This document shows, in pieces, positions 1-11,690 of a stretch of DNA of 64,000 bases. The translations under genes and the position numbers were made by a program. Numbering within the stretch: the stretch's first letter is position 1; each line of letters begins with the position of its first letter. The stretch covers positions 48,482,214 to 48,546,213 of the forward strand of contig NC_091017.1 in NCBI RefSeq assembly GCF_041296385.1. Direction: 5' to 3'. This stretch comes from Aphelocoma coerulescens. Taxonomy: Eukaryota > Chordata > Aves > Passeriformes > Corvidae. Under the pieces are notes generated by a model, which saw nothing but the letters and a program-made list of their open reading frames with translations, searched no databases and was not told the origin of the DNA.

Positions 1-3000
1 GCTAAGAGTCAGATAATGCAGGGTTAGGATCTGATGCAAACTTCCTGTGTGAGTTTTCTGAAAGCTGTTTCAAGCCAAACTATCATAGTCTGTTTCATCA
101 TAGTGAGCTAGAGCATGCTCCCCTATGATTCATTTGGAACTACTTGTGGAGCAAAGCATCATGCCTCCTTGTGAAAGTGGGAAAAATCTTACCTTCATTT
201 TCCTCCTCCCTAGTCCCTGAATCAATAGGATGGTAATACAAATGGGAACTTGCCTCCACAAAATGTTCTATTTATTGCCTCACTTGTGTTGTTCAGATAT
301 TTCCATGATGGTGTTAATGGTCTTGCTCCAAAAAAGTATATAAGCGTGCTTCTGGCCTTAAACACAACCACCACCACTAAACTTTATGGCTTACTTAAGT
401 ATATGACCATTAAATCATGGAGAAGTCTGAGTGAAATCTGATTGCTATACTTAGCACCTCTGAACTGTGGAGTTCTGGAAATACCTACAGCAGTGCTGAA
501 AGAGCAGTTGTCTTGGGCTCACTTCTACCTCCAATACGAGGAGGTCATTTAGACTTCCTGATTGATGAAGATTCCCCCTCAAATATTATACGTGATAAAG
601 AAAATCTTACCTGAGCAAGTCTCTATGTATGGCAACAAAACACTTGTGTACTACTTTAAAGAGTTCTATCCTGTGTTGTCTAATGATGTTGTTTTGTTTT
701 ACAACTAAGTCTATACACATTGCATGTAGGAACAGTTTTATACCCCAGTTCAGAATAGAACATATATTTCATTGATCATTGTTTCCCCACTGTTCAAAGA
801 TACTGCATATTATTCAAGAATTGCAGTGAACATTTTCTATAATCAAGCTTTTAAAATATTCCTTAGTCTGGGACAAGGATTAAATTTCTATCCCATTCCT
901 ACTGAGAGTTTAAATCCACATTTGAAGCTTGATATTTAAACAGATTATTACACCTTTTCCATTCCTTTGGCCAGCTTCATATTTAGTAGCTCTTGTTTTT
1001 AAATGGCACTTCAATTAGATTAAACTAAATTGTGATATGTTGCCCCAAACAACCTCAAAAGCAATATCTTCAATTTCTTTATCTGTAAAATTTTGTTTTA
1101 CATGAAAGATAAGTATTTTGTATAAGAAATGTGTCAGCTTTTCTGGGGTTATATTATCAGCAGCACATGTGGATTTGTAGTGTTGTGGTCTACTCTAGAG
1201 TATTCTGGCAGTCAAAATACACTTCAGTACATAACTTATACAGTATCATATGACATAGCCACAGGCAGCTTCACACGAGAGCTCAAAAATAATTTGCTTG
1301 GTAAATTAGCTATTTAATATTGCAGCAATATTTGATTAATTAGTCTTCCAATTTATTAGTGATACATGGAAATTCAGAATTAGAGACTCCTGTTCATTAT
1401 ACAGAAAAATTATACATTTAAATTAGCTTCCAGTTAATAATGTAGATACTTTATATATCTACTAGTACTCAGTATCACCACGTATCCACATTGTTGATAA
1501 TTCAGAACTCATCACTGCAGTTTTTCCATCATCAGATTTGTATTGACTTAGTCACATACAAAATCTTTCTGCTATGCAAGAGCATTCTTTACCGAATGGT
1601 CAATTGCATTTGAAAGTTGTTATTTGATGCATGAATTCAGACTGTGTTCTCCTAAATTTCTTTTGTAAATCAGAGATGACCTATTGCTTGCAATTCTGAC
1701 ACTTGATTTCTCATCTACCACCACAAAAACTTCTGCTGGTAGATGCTTGTTGTAGGTCAGTGACCCTCTGTAAGAGAGACATGCAAAATATTTTATCTGA
1801 TGGAGCTGGACAGCAACAACATAATTGCAAATTGCTGCCCTGACTCCATATTGTTGTGTTGCCTCACACTTTTATCACAATACTCAGGCAGGAGTGCAAG
1901 CAAGCACTGAAGTCGCACCAGAAGGCAAATATAATGCAATATCAGGATGTCACTATTCAGTTATTTCTCAGCCCTCTGTGATTTTGTTCAGCGGGAGTAC
2001 TTCCTTTTCTCTTCCACTGAAGTTCAACAGCTGCCTAGAGACCTGTTTTGGTCTCCTTTCTATACCTCTAGCTTGCAACCCTAGCCATGAAAAGTAATCA
2101 GAGGTTTACTACAATACTTGCAGAACTCCCAAGGTTTCTGTGTTCTAACTATACCTGGGAAATGTGTATCTGAAATAATACAGATACTAAACTCCTATTA
2201 ATAATACAGTAACACTCCATAATACCTCACATCTGTTTCTCATTGTAAACAAGTTTAGATGACTCTTCCCCATTTTCCTTCCCTAGATTTTGTGAAAATG
2301 GGGGGGGGGAATCTTTTTATTTTTTTCCCCTAATACCACAGTTAAAAATTGGTCTACAGTGTTTCAGGCTAGTATGTTTGCATTCTAATCAAATTTTTAT
2401 TAGAGTTTCATACTTTATCAAATGACTTATCTTTGTTAAGGATAATCAGTTTGGAAAAGGAGTCTGATCCTACCCACCAGACATATATTTAAAGGCTATT
2501 ACCCTAGCAAAAAAGGGGGGTTATAACTACAAAATTGAATGCCCTTTTTGTCCTAAATTGGGGGAAAATGACATCTGTAAAATAGTGACCTGTGCTTTTT
2601 ACTAGATGTAACCTCTCTGTATCACTGCCGTAGGTTTAGCATGTAAATCAGAACTCAGCTGCTTAAAAGCAGTAGTTGACCAGCACAGTGTAGTAGTTAC
2701 ATATTTATAGAAATATAAGTGTATTTTTTTGCTGAAACATGCCAAAAATAGCAACCACTTACAAACTTTCAGTGCTCCACATATCAGGTATTGGATTAAT
2801 CTTCATTCTGCATCAAGGGACCATTGTCTAATTAACTGGAACAACCGAGTGCATTTGCCAGCCTGCATGGATTTACAGGAAGTAGATATAGAGTGAACAG
2901 TGTTCCCAGTAGGGAAAGTCATCCAGCTATCCTGATTGCAACCCAAAATATTTTGGGAGTTTGCTGAACAAGAGTTACATTTACTGCTGTGCTGATTTCA

Positions 3001-4185
3001 CATTGCCCATGTTTGGGTTACAAATGCTACTTCATGTTAAAATGGGAAAAGAAATATTTTATTGTTAGAATTAAATGGCTGCAGTGATTGGTTTAAAATT
3101 CCCTAAGTTCCTCTTGGTAGTTTCTGTTTTAATTTTATATCTTGGATTTCAACATGCCTCCATCCGTTCAGCATGCAAATTTCCTCTCTTTGCTATTTAA
3201 TTTAATTTAAATAAATTTTATTTTATTTTATTTCATTTCATTCCATTTCTTTAATTTTCTTTTTTTTTTTACATTTATAGGAGTTAAAGTAAGTGAAAAG
3301 AACCTGTCTCACCAGTACCTCACTTCAAGCAGCTCCAAGATCTTTCCACACAAAACTGACTATTAATAAGAGAAAGATATACAAGTCTTTGAAAAGCACT
3401 GAGTTATACATTTTGGCAGGGGATTTTTAGAATTTCCCTTTACTTGGTAAAAAGATATCCAATTCAAATAGTAGCTTGCATTATAAGGTAAGGGGAAAAA
3501 AGTGTGGCTATAGCTTCACAGACTTCACTGGTTTTACTTTGGCCATAGTAGCTAGTACCATTTTTCAGATGGTGGTTTCTTTAATGAAATATAAAATTTT
3601 AAAAACGGTGTATTATATATTTTCAAAATCCTCATTTGAACTTATAATACTCTCAGTACTGTCTAATATAGAGCAATCCCTACAGCTGTCACCTTGGAAA
3701 AACCAATTGGGGACCCAGAAGAAATCTTAATCTAGTTTTAATTATGAATAATGAAAGATTAAGGCCCTGGTATAGTAATGAACCACACTGATGGCACAAA
3801 TTTATTTTAAAATATCTTTGATATTATCTTTGAAAAATATGACTCCTATAATATTGGGTTTCTTAATGAATGTGGATTTAAATATGGTATATCTGTTTTA
3901 ATATATGATTTTATAGCATGTCCTTGTCTTAGTTCATGAACAAATTAGTTTCCAATTTCCTAATATTTTTTCTTCTGTCCATATAAATCCTTTTAAAAAA
4001 AAATAATTGGGCTCAAAGTATAAAATTCAGAGACAGGATGATGATTTTATCTTGCCTCAGATTTTACAGGACTACAAAAAATCCCATTTGTAGATGAAAG
4101 TGTAGCTCAAAAAAAGGCAATAGCTATTCTGCCTACCTAACAGCTGAAGTGCACATGGACATGGAGAATAAGAAAATAATTCCCT
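1..4185. other. Unique AT-rich DNA, no gene seen
   Basis: No recognisable exon, RNA gene or complete transposon. The open frames here (for example 1,825-2,097, 90 codons) have no domain or composition I recognise and look like chance. Only simple-sequence patches stand out: a G run near 2,300 and the ATTTT-type tract listed separately. Intergenic or intronic sequence is the simplest reading. Confidence 0.6.
3195..3270. repeat. ATTTT/TTTAA-type simple repeat
   Basis: Low-complexity tract made of repeated TTTAA, ATTTT and ATTTC pentamers that runs into a T11 stretch. The units drift from left to right (TTTAA, then TTTTA, then TTTCA), as expected for an expanding and mutating pentanucleotide microsatellite. 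Confidence 0.8.
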
Positions 4186-4262
4186 AGAAACCCAGATGGA
4201 TTAAATGACGTGCCATTGATTAGCTAGCGTGGCAGTGGAACAGCCAGGAAATGAAAACTAGT
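4186..4262 (-). repeat. Possible MIR-like SINE remnant
   Basis: Reading along the plus strand, the segment follows the reverse complement of the MIR core: a ggTTAAaTGACttGCC-like start, then a TAGCTAG..GTGGCAG..GAaCAGCCAGGA-like stretch. Two conserved blocks occur in the right order and roughly the right spacing, but the copy is heavily diverged. MIR copies exist in bird genomes only as old relics, so this level of decay is expected. A chance match cannot be excluded without a profile search. Confidence 0.4.
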
Positions 4263-7200
4263 TGCATCTGAATTTGAGAATACAAAACATAGGTCTGTTG
4301 TGAAGATACCAAGCTGATATGTTTATACTCTGTTACTTGATCTACTACAGTAAAAAAGAGGGGAAGAAAGGGCATAAAAACCACCCCCATACCACTCAAT
4401 CTATCTGCAGTATGTTGGCAGTGATGTTTCTACAATAAACCTGCAGTGGTGCTTCTCACCTTCTACTCACTTCTAATATGTTTCTCCTTGCGCTGTCTTG
4501 GAAAGTTATGGACTGATTTGGATGATTTGCATGAATTTTGGTATTATTTTTTATAATGCTTGAAATGTTATATTTGTCTTCAAGCACGTTATTTTTGCAG
4601 TTAACTGGAAAAAAATTAGCATTTAAATGAAGAAGTTGTTAAATTCTGTCACAGAGAAAATAATGGAACTATTAGTAGAAAATTTTTACTCTGTGGAGAC
4701 ATGATATAGCTGTAAATTAGGCTATGTAAACTAGAGCTGAAAAAGCTAAAACACAAACTCAGGGAAACAGAGTATCCTCTTATTGCTATTCAAGGTGTAA
4801 CCATCATCCAGAAGCCAATTACCTTGGTATGTGAAGTTTGCATATGTGTGAAATAAACAGGAGAATCTGCATTCCCCATCCTCTAAGGAAAAAAGTATCT
4901 ATCCTCTTGATAATACTAAACTTTAAATTTTACTTTTAAAAGTACGACTGCATCTTTCCATTCCACTAGTGGGAGATTTAAATTGTGCCGTAAATTACTG
5001 ACCTCTATAGTTGGACTGTGCTACCAGACATTCTTAAGATGGATATGAAAATTATTTTGTTGTAAGGATCTAACAGAGGAACTGGGAAAAAATGGGGAAA
5101 AAATCCATAACAATCATAACATTGAGTCATAAATAAAAATAAAAGTAACTTCTCATAAGAGGATATCTCTTTTAGAGCCTATTCTGCTCTTAATTGCACT
5201 GAATCCACTGTTTCTGAGTATTAAATAACTGGGGAAATCACCATTAGCAAAGTAAAAACAACATTTTTTCATCTTTTTAAAATACATATTATTAAAGCTC
5301 CTGTTAATTGGTTACATATCAAATCAAAATTGTCTGTATGTAGTTAGATTTACAGATAAAGAAGAAATATGTATTGCAGCACAATCTTTCATCTTACTTG
5401 TTCACATATAACAACCAAATTTGAATGCCAGTTAGAAACATTATATCTAGCACACAACCCATGTTTAAATTTCCAAAATCCAAGACTGCCTTTATTTAGT
5501 ATTAAATTATTCTCACTAAATAGAAGTACTTGTTTGTGGTTTTCAGATTCACTTATATTAGAAATAAAACTCCTGAATAGAGCTTGCAGGAAGGTGGGAA
5601 GACCTTGAAGAAAGCTTCTATGGAGGGAACCCAAGATGTGAATGAAATACATGTTTCTTTTAAAAGATGAATAGATCAGTGTCTCTCTAGGTAGTGTTAG
5701 TACTATTCAAGTGATTAGTTACAAATTATTGATTCTTTAAGGCAGTTATCCTATTTGAAACTAGATTTTAGAAGCCATCAGTGCAATTCCCATTAATTTG
5801 CATAGAAGAGAATCAGAGCTTTAATCTCTCTTTTAATATTCAGTCACTTTGGTGGCACCACTGCTGAAAACTGCTATCACTCCACACAAACAAAATAGTC
5901 ACTCCCTGGAAACAAGTGCTTGGCCTCAAATTTAAGAGATTTCCTCTTACGGATTCCTCTAAAAATATTTTCTCTGAAGAGGCTAATTTCCTATGTTTGC
6001 ATAGACTTGGAAATATCTTAAAAAAAATTTCTGGTCAAGGATTAAAATAGCAATCTGTGGTAAAACACATTTCTGACAAGGAAATAAAACAGATTGCCAG
6101 ACATCTAAGTGGATTTACTAGAACTTAACTCTACTTGAATACATGAGTAACCATGATTGGATACGATGGTCTATATCAGTCTCTGATTTGGGATTTGCAA
6201 TGAAGATATAAACCAAATATCTCAACAGAAAATTATTACTTTGCAGAAACAAAAATATGTGATGCAAATTGTTTATCTGAAAGTATTTCATGCATACCTT
6301 AAATAAAAGTTTGTCTGTTTGTAATGTTGAACTTCTGTTTTTCCCAAGGCACGTGAGTAGAACATACTGTACATTACTGAAACAATTTGTGGAACCATAT
6401 CTACAGCTTTCAGGTTTTATTCATACACACACACAATTTTAAGGAAGCCAAAACATTACAGAGGCAATTACCGCTTGATAAAATTGCCAGACCTAGTTAG
6501 GGAAATTTGGAAAATAAAAGGCACCTATATTATTCTAAGAAATACCATGAGAGTTTATTGAAAGCAGAACCGTCTGCATTGGAGGAAAAGCATATGATTA
6601 AAACAAATAACAAATGTAAAAAAGATATGTGGGTACCTGAATGTTAATTCTACTTCTGTGTATCTGGGTGGGTTAGGCTGGCTGTCTGAGGGAAAACTGA
6701 ATTAGAAAACTTGCCTGTTGCAATTTGAACTAGGACAGTCTGTCAAAAAAACAGTGTATATTTTTTGTCTATATAACAGTGAACTGTGCCCTCATGGAAT
6801 ACTTCCAGTGAATGTTGGGAAAAAAAATTTATCTGCAAAAAAATGTAGATTTTGTGATATTACAAATTTGTTGGAGTGAGAAATTTAAACCTAGTAGAAA
6901 ATATTGAAGCACACAAAGTAAATGTTCATTTAGAAATATTCTGTAACTTCATTAAACTCTGTAACACTCTTAGGATCCAATTATTTAAATTCTTAGAAAT
7001 TATTCTGCCCAAATTAAGGTGCAAATGAGACCATATGCCAAAGTCAATAGTATGGGTTTTATTTAACAGAAAATATAAGGTAGAGAGAGAGATAGGGAAG
7101 TGAGAGGGAGGGAGAGAAAAATTAGGACAAAGAAACAGATTAAGTAGAAAGAATATCACTGCTCCATAGATTACAACTACATCCCATGGGTCCTCTTCTC

Positions 7201-7489
7201 AGGGGTTGCATATTGTATCCATCAAGTGGTGGGAGGAAAGAATCCACAAAACATCAGACCCGTGGGGTTTATATTATGCTGAGGCTAGGTGGAAATGCCC
7301 CTGTAGCTCCCCTGGATGATATAATACTGGATTACAAGACATTTTGTGAGTCTTTGATACCTTCTAAGATGTTGCAGGTGTCTCTTATGTCAGGGGTAGT
7401 TGAATGATCATGGCCTATCAGCCAAAATGAGTATCTTCATCCCATATGTGAATGTCCCGCTACTTCAGAGGGGAGTTTTCACAGCTGAG
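4263..7489. other. Unique AT-rich DNA, no gene seen
   Basis: No gene or complete repeat recognised. A purine-rich GA tract lies at about 7,079-7,122. Two overlapping frames on opposite strands at 5,369-5,652 are shadows of each other and have no recognisable protein. The last ~300 bp (from about 7,180) becomes less AT-rich and could belong to the following LTR, whose 5' edge I cannot fix. Confidence 0.55.
7079..7122. repeat. GA-rich purine tract
   Basis: Stretch of GAGA, GGGA and GGAG units with almost no pyrimidines on the plus strand. Simple low-complexity sequence with no other signal. Confidence 0.7.
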
Positions 7490-7928
7490 TCATTATGTAA
7501 GGGAGTACGCTGGCATGATAAGAAGAACTGACCTCACACGATTATCCTCGTATCAGCCTCTTCCTTTATCTGGGAACCCACTTTGTAGGGTCAGGTGTAC
7601 CTGCCCTCTTGCACCTGGGAAGCCACTCTGTGCACAGGGACAAAGCAGCCCGCCCATCGTTTGAGCCACTGGCACCAATAGTCCAGTCTCCTACAGCTCC
7701 TGGGTTGTGGGGTATGCCCAGCCCTTGCCCTGGAGGGATCTCTGCTGAGACAAGAGATTTTGCAATAGCCCAGCAGGACTCCCTGGAAAGGCAACCACTT
7801 CTTGGATCATGGTGAGGAAAGGTGGACCCACAATCCTTTGGAAGACACTATGCAGATCTTTCTGTCACCCATTGGTCTGTCCCAGACCCTCTGTAACCCA
7901 TTGGTCCCCTACTGATCCCCTGTATCCC

Positions 7929-7936
7929 TATAAAGG
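7929..7936 (+). promoter_or_regulatory. TATA box of the LTR
   Basis: TATAAAGG lies in the U3 part of the 7.5-8.26 kb LTR, 70 bp before the AATAAA signal. Transcription would be expected to start about 25-30 bp downstream. No evidence of present activity can be read from sequence. Confidence 0.5.
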
Positions 7937-8003
7937 CAAGCTCTCTAGGGCACCTCGGGAGAGAGCTCGTCCCTGGCTTTCCCCTTTGCCGGAGGGGACC
8001 CAC

Positions 8004-8009
8004 AATAAA
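8004..8009 (+). terminator. LTR polyadenylation signal AATAAA
   Basis: Canonical AATAAA followed within 60 bp by a pyrimidine-rich run (CTCTCGTCTCTCTC), the arrangement expected for R/U5 of an LTR. Confidence 0.5.
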
Positions 8010-8261
8010 GCTACCTCCATGTGGAACCAGCCACACGAGCCTCTCGTCTCTCTCTAGTCTGGCCTGGAAGTGCCCTGCAGAGCTGAGCTGGAATCACGAG
8101 CTGATAATCACTAAAGAGCTGATAGCCTCTGCAAGGGCCTCTCTGCCAGCAGCTGAGGGAAGACACCGGGCCTCGGGAAGGCGATTCCTTTTGGGACCAT
8201 CTCCCCGGACCGGTCATCTCTTCCTGGGTCAGAGCCGCTGACCCCACCACCAGCTGTAACA

Positions 8262-10979
8262 CTGGGTGGTTACTGCAAGTGGTTGAATGTTTGAGTCACT
8301 GACAGTCCAGTTTCTCACAAACACACAACACTGCTCCAGCCTAAAATGAATTAACTTAATTTTGGTCAGGATAATTAAACTAAAAAATTTTACATAACAG
8401 TTTCTTCATCTATTAAAGAAGCAGTAGAAATTAGGAAACATACAGTGGAACATATTTTCTGTTTTCATATTGGGGGTATGTTACCTCTGGATGTGAGGTG
8501 TAGGAGGACCTGGGCTGCATGATATACTCTGGACAGGTGAGAGAGGAGCGCATGGTAGTACTAAGTGATTCAGGAGAGAATTCCCAAAAGCCAGTTGTGG
8601 ATTACTGCAGAAAATTCTACTAACAAAATATCATACAAAATAAAATATAGATAAACAAAAAGAAATGCACATAAATTAAGACAATCCCAGCTTTAAATAT
8701 ACAGTCTTGTGATATGACCTGCTGGGAAATTAAAAATTTCGGCTATAATAAGGGATTCTAATAAAAACACTAAGCAACTGTTCAGGAGCATCTGACAACA
8801 GAAATAGGACACCAGGTGTTATTAGAAGAGGGATAGAAAATTAAGTCTACCATTGTGTATTCGCACCTTGTGTTGTTCAAGAAAATGGGGAAAATAAATG
8901 GAGAAAAGCAAGGCTGATTCAAAGTAGAGAAAGAACTCCATGCAAAGAGCAACTGAAATTTAGGACTTTTCAGTACTGGAACAACCAAAGGGAGGGATGT
9001 GAATAGCATTGGTATGGTGAATAGGTAAAGTTTGTTCACTGTCTCTTACAGCAAAATCATCAATCAGCAGGCTCAAAAAAAACCCAAAATAGGAGGGGTT
9101 TTTTAAAGTCATATACATAAGTTCTGGAATTCCTCATTGACACATCTGTAGACACTAAATGTCAGACTTTTCTTTCATTAACTAGCCTGGGAAGTATATG
9201 CAAAGACACTGCCTCTGCCTTGGTGATCTTCTGAAACATGATTAGAGACTCAGGGAGAGCATTTTGAGAAGCTTTGACTCCTCAGTGCCTCAAATCACTC
9301 CTCTAATTCTATTCACTTGCTTTCAGTAAAGATTCGCATTCAGTATTTACCACTGCTGTTGGCAATGTATTGAACTAAACAGGCAGTTTTGATCTGCTTT
9401 AATTTATCTGCTTTATGTTAATTTGAAATGATGCATTCCATTTTCACTGAAGTCAGAAATTTTAAAGTTATCCTGTTAAACTTGGTCTTGTGCATAATAT
9501 TGTCAAATGGAATTCAACATAAACATGTAAATTTATATTTATATAAGCTGTAATATCATTAGCTGTCTAATTACATCTGTTAGAGGAGTTTCAAAGTTTT
9601 TAGTATAAAGTTGTAGAATATGAAAATAAAATTTGTGGCCCCATTTAACTATGTACTTAAGATGTCTCTGACAAGATAAAGCTTTTTTAAAGCCAGGTAA
9701 GTTAGAAAATATCATTAGGGGTGCTGTTTTACTTTAACTGTTCCATTTCCCTGATGACACATCATTATGGTTTCTGTAAAATGAGGAATGCAGAATGAGA
9801 TAAAGCTTCAGAAAAAGAAACAGTATCAGCTACAAGCACTGAGTTTCCTTACTGTGAAAGGCAAAGTGTCTTAAAATAGTCATAACAATCTTGATTTTTG
9901 AACTTGTTCCTAGGCATTATACTGACACTATAAAGATGCAGTAGAGTTTATAGGTTTATTCTCTCTGCACAGAGAATACATACATCGTCACAACCTTTAC
10001 ATTCCAAAGAATGTGGATATACTAGGGAATGAAAGGACAATGCAAGGTTATAACATAGTCTTTGATGGCTGACTTGATCCATCTTAAGTAATCTTTCCAT
10101 TTGGTGTCTCTATTTTAAGCAAATGCAGGATACGCAAGAGAAATATCAGCTATAAGCCTAGATATGACAAAATAGTTTAAGTCATTCCAATTTCTCACTT
10201 CCGATGCTGAGTTGGACACAGTGTATTCTTTATTTCTATATAACAGATAGAATCCTGGTACTCAGTCTGGAAAATATCAGTGCCCATCTGGGACCACTCT
10301 GTCCCAGGCAGCCTTTCACCTTTCTCAAAGGCCATGAGGGTAGAGTTCAACTGCTGAGCTGCTACTTCTCTATTTCCTTTCACGCACTCTTAGTATAGTG
10401 GTAACCTTTGTGCAGTTCCTCTTCTGTTTGTTCAGCTTCCAAATTCTAAGAGGATGCTGCATATGAAATATCCTTAGACCTTTGATATATCCTTCCAGGC
10501 TGACACTACAAATACAGATAAAGGGGGTTTTCACAGTTCTGTATATCTAGCTACAAAATACAAGCTTGCCCTTCAACAACTCAGCCAGCTGGAATTCTAC
10601 GCAGTACATGACTGAGCACATAGAGTCCTGGTTGAGTTTAGCCACCACTGAACACAAGTGCAATAATATTGTAGGAGGCATAGGATCTCAGTCTGACCTA
10701 TGAGCCATGCTTGAAAAAGATCCTCTTCTCTACTATTGTAGTAGATGGCTCGGGGTAAAATGAGAGAAAACTGTTAGGCTATATTCATATTTAATAGAAG
10801 TTAGGACAGAAATTATAAGGTGAAATGCAGTTGCTACGTCCTGGATGGAATCTGGTTGGCATGCATGAAATCTACTCCATGAAAATTCCCCATATACATT
10901 TCCCACAGCCTGCAACCTTCAGCACACACTGAGGGGATGAAACAGAGGGTGCAGCAGAGTGGAAACACTGCAGCGAATC
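8262..10979. other. Unique DNA, no gene seen
   Basis: AT-rich sequence with no recognised repeat or exon. A small hairpin occurs at about 9,956-9,977 (TATTCTCT / AGAGAATA arms). Open frames are under 90 codons and unrecognisable. Confidence 0.55.
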
Positions 10980-11690
10980 TGTTGTAGTCCTTGCAGGGAT
11001 GGGACCGTGATGGTGCCGTGTATCTGATAGACCACACAGCAGCTGTCAGCCAAGGGGATGGCTTCCTGCTCAACCAGCAACTGTGGGGGTATCCCTCTCT
11101 TCAGATGAACTCAGCTCATTATTATCTAATTGTAATACTAACTCACACCTCCATCCCAAAGTTACCTGCCCCCACGGTATGACCTCCTCTCACCAAGCGT
11201 GCACTCTATATTTTATCAGCTATACCTTTAACAGCAAAGTGAGAGAATTTTGCACCAATCAGTAACAAATGTGTGACAGGAGACAGTCAGTTCCACCTAA
11301 ATATAAAGAAATAGTATAAAAGTGAGCTAGGAACGGAGGGAAGCTACAGAAGTAATTTCTGGGATCAGTCAACTGGCTAAACCTGTCTTCTCTTCCATAG
11401 GGACATCTATTGGGTAAGAACCCTACTCTATGAGCACTAAATTATTAACTCAACCTGGCTTTCACAGGTGATTAGAAATTGCCTGTATATTGCTTCAAAT
11501 TTACTTTTGCAGTCAGTTACTAACAACCGCAATCTTCAAACCTTAACCCATCACAATTTTCTATTATTTTTTTTTATTAATAAAGTCTGTTACTCTTTGA
11601 ACAGTTTAGCACAAGTCCCTCAAAGGCAATATCAGTCAACGGCAGCAGATAACATACTCAATAAAACTGAGGAGATCTGAGAGGGGGGTA
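10980..11690 (+). mobile_element. Possible degenerate LTR
   Basis: The segment carries TATAAAAG at 11,315-11,322 and AATAAAG at 11,579-11,585, about 260 bp apart and in plus orientation. The sequence upstream is somewhat richer in GC than the flanks. The layout resembles U3-R-U5 of an avian ERV, but I cannot define TG..CA ends or a target duplication, and no internal retroviral sequence is visible. It may be a decayed LTR, or coincidental TATA and polyadenylation signals in unique DNA. The boundaries are approximate. Confidence 0.28.

Larger units (their letters stand above)
7490..8261 (+). mobile_element. Solo LTR of an endogenous retrovirus, plus strand
   Basis: This GC-richer block sits in AT-rich surroundings and has the order of a retroviral LTR. 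A TATAAAGG box lies at 7,929-7,936, a polyadenylation signal AATAAA at 8,004-8,009, then a ~250-bp U5-like part that ends in ..GTAACA at 8,261. The 70-bp spacing between TATA and AATAAA fits a short R region. No gag or pol sequence, primer-binding site or second LTR follows, so it is a solo LTR. The 5' edge is uncertain: TGTAAGG at about 7,495 is a candidate, and no target duplication matching the bases after 8,261 (CTGGGT) was found beside it. I cannot name the family. A class I or class II avian ERV is inferred from the promoter layout only. Confidence 0.6.

Noticed and set aside
7591..8262. Overlapping 60-85-codon frames around 7.6-8.26 kb
   Set aside because: They fall inside the plus-strand LTR with TATA box and polyadenylation signal, and no retroviral protein is recognisable.
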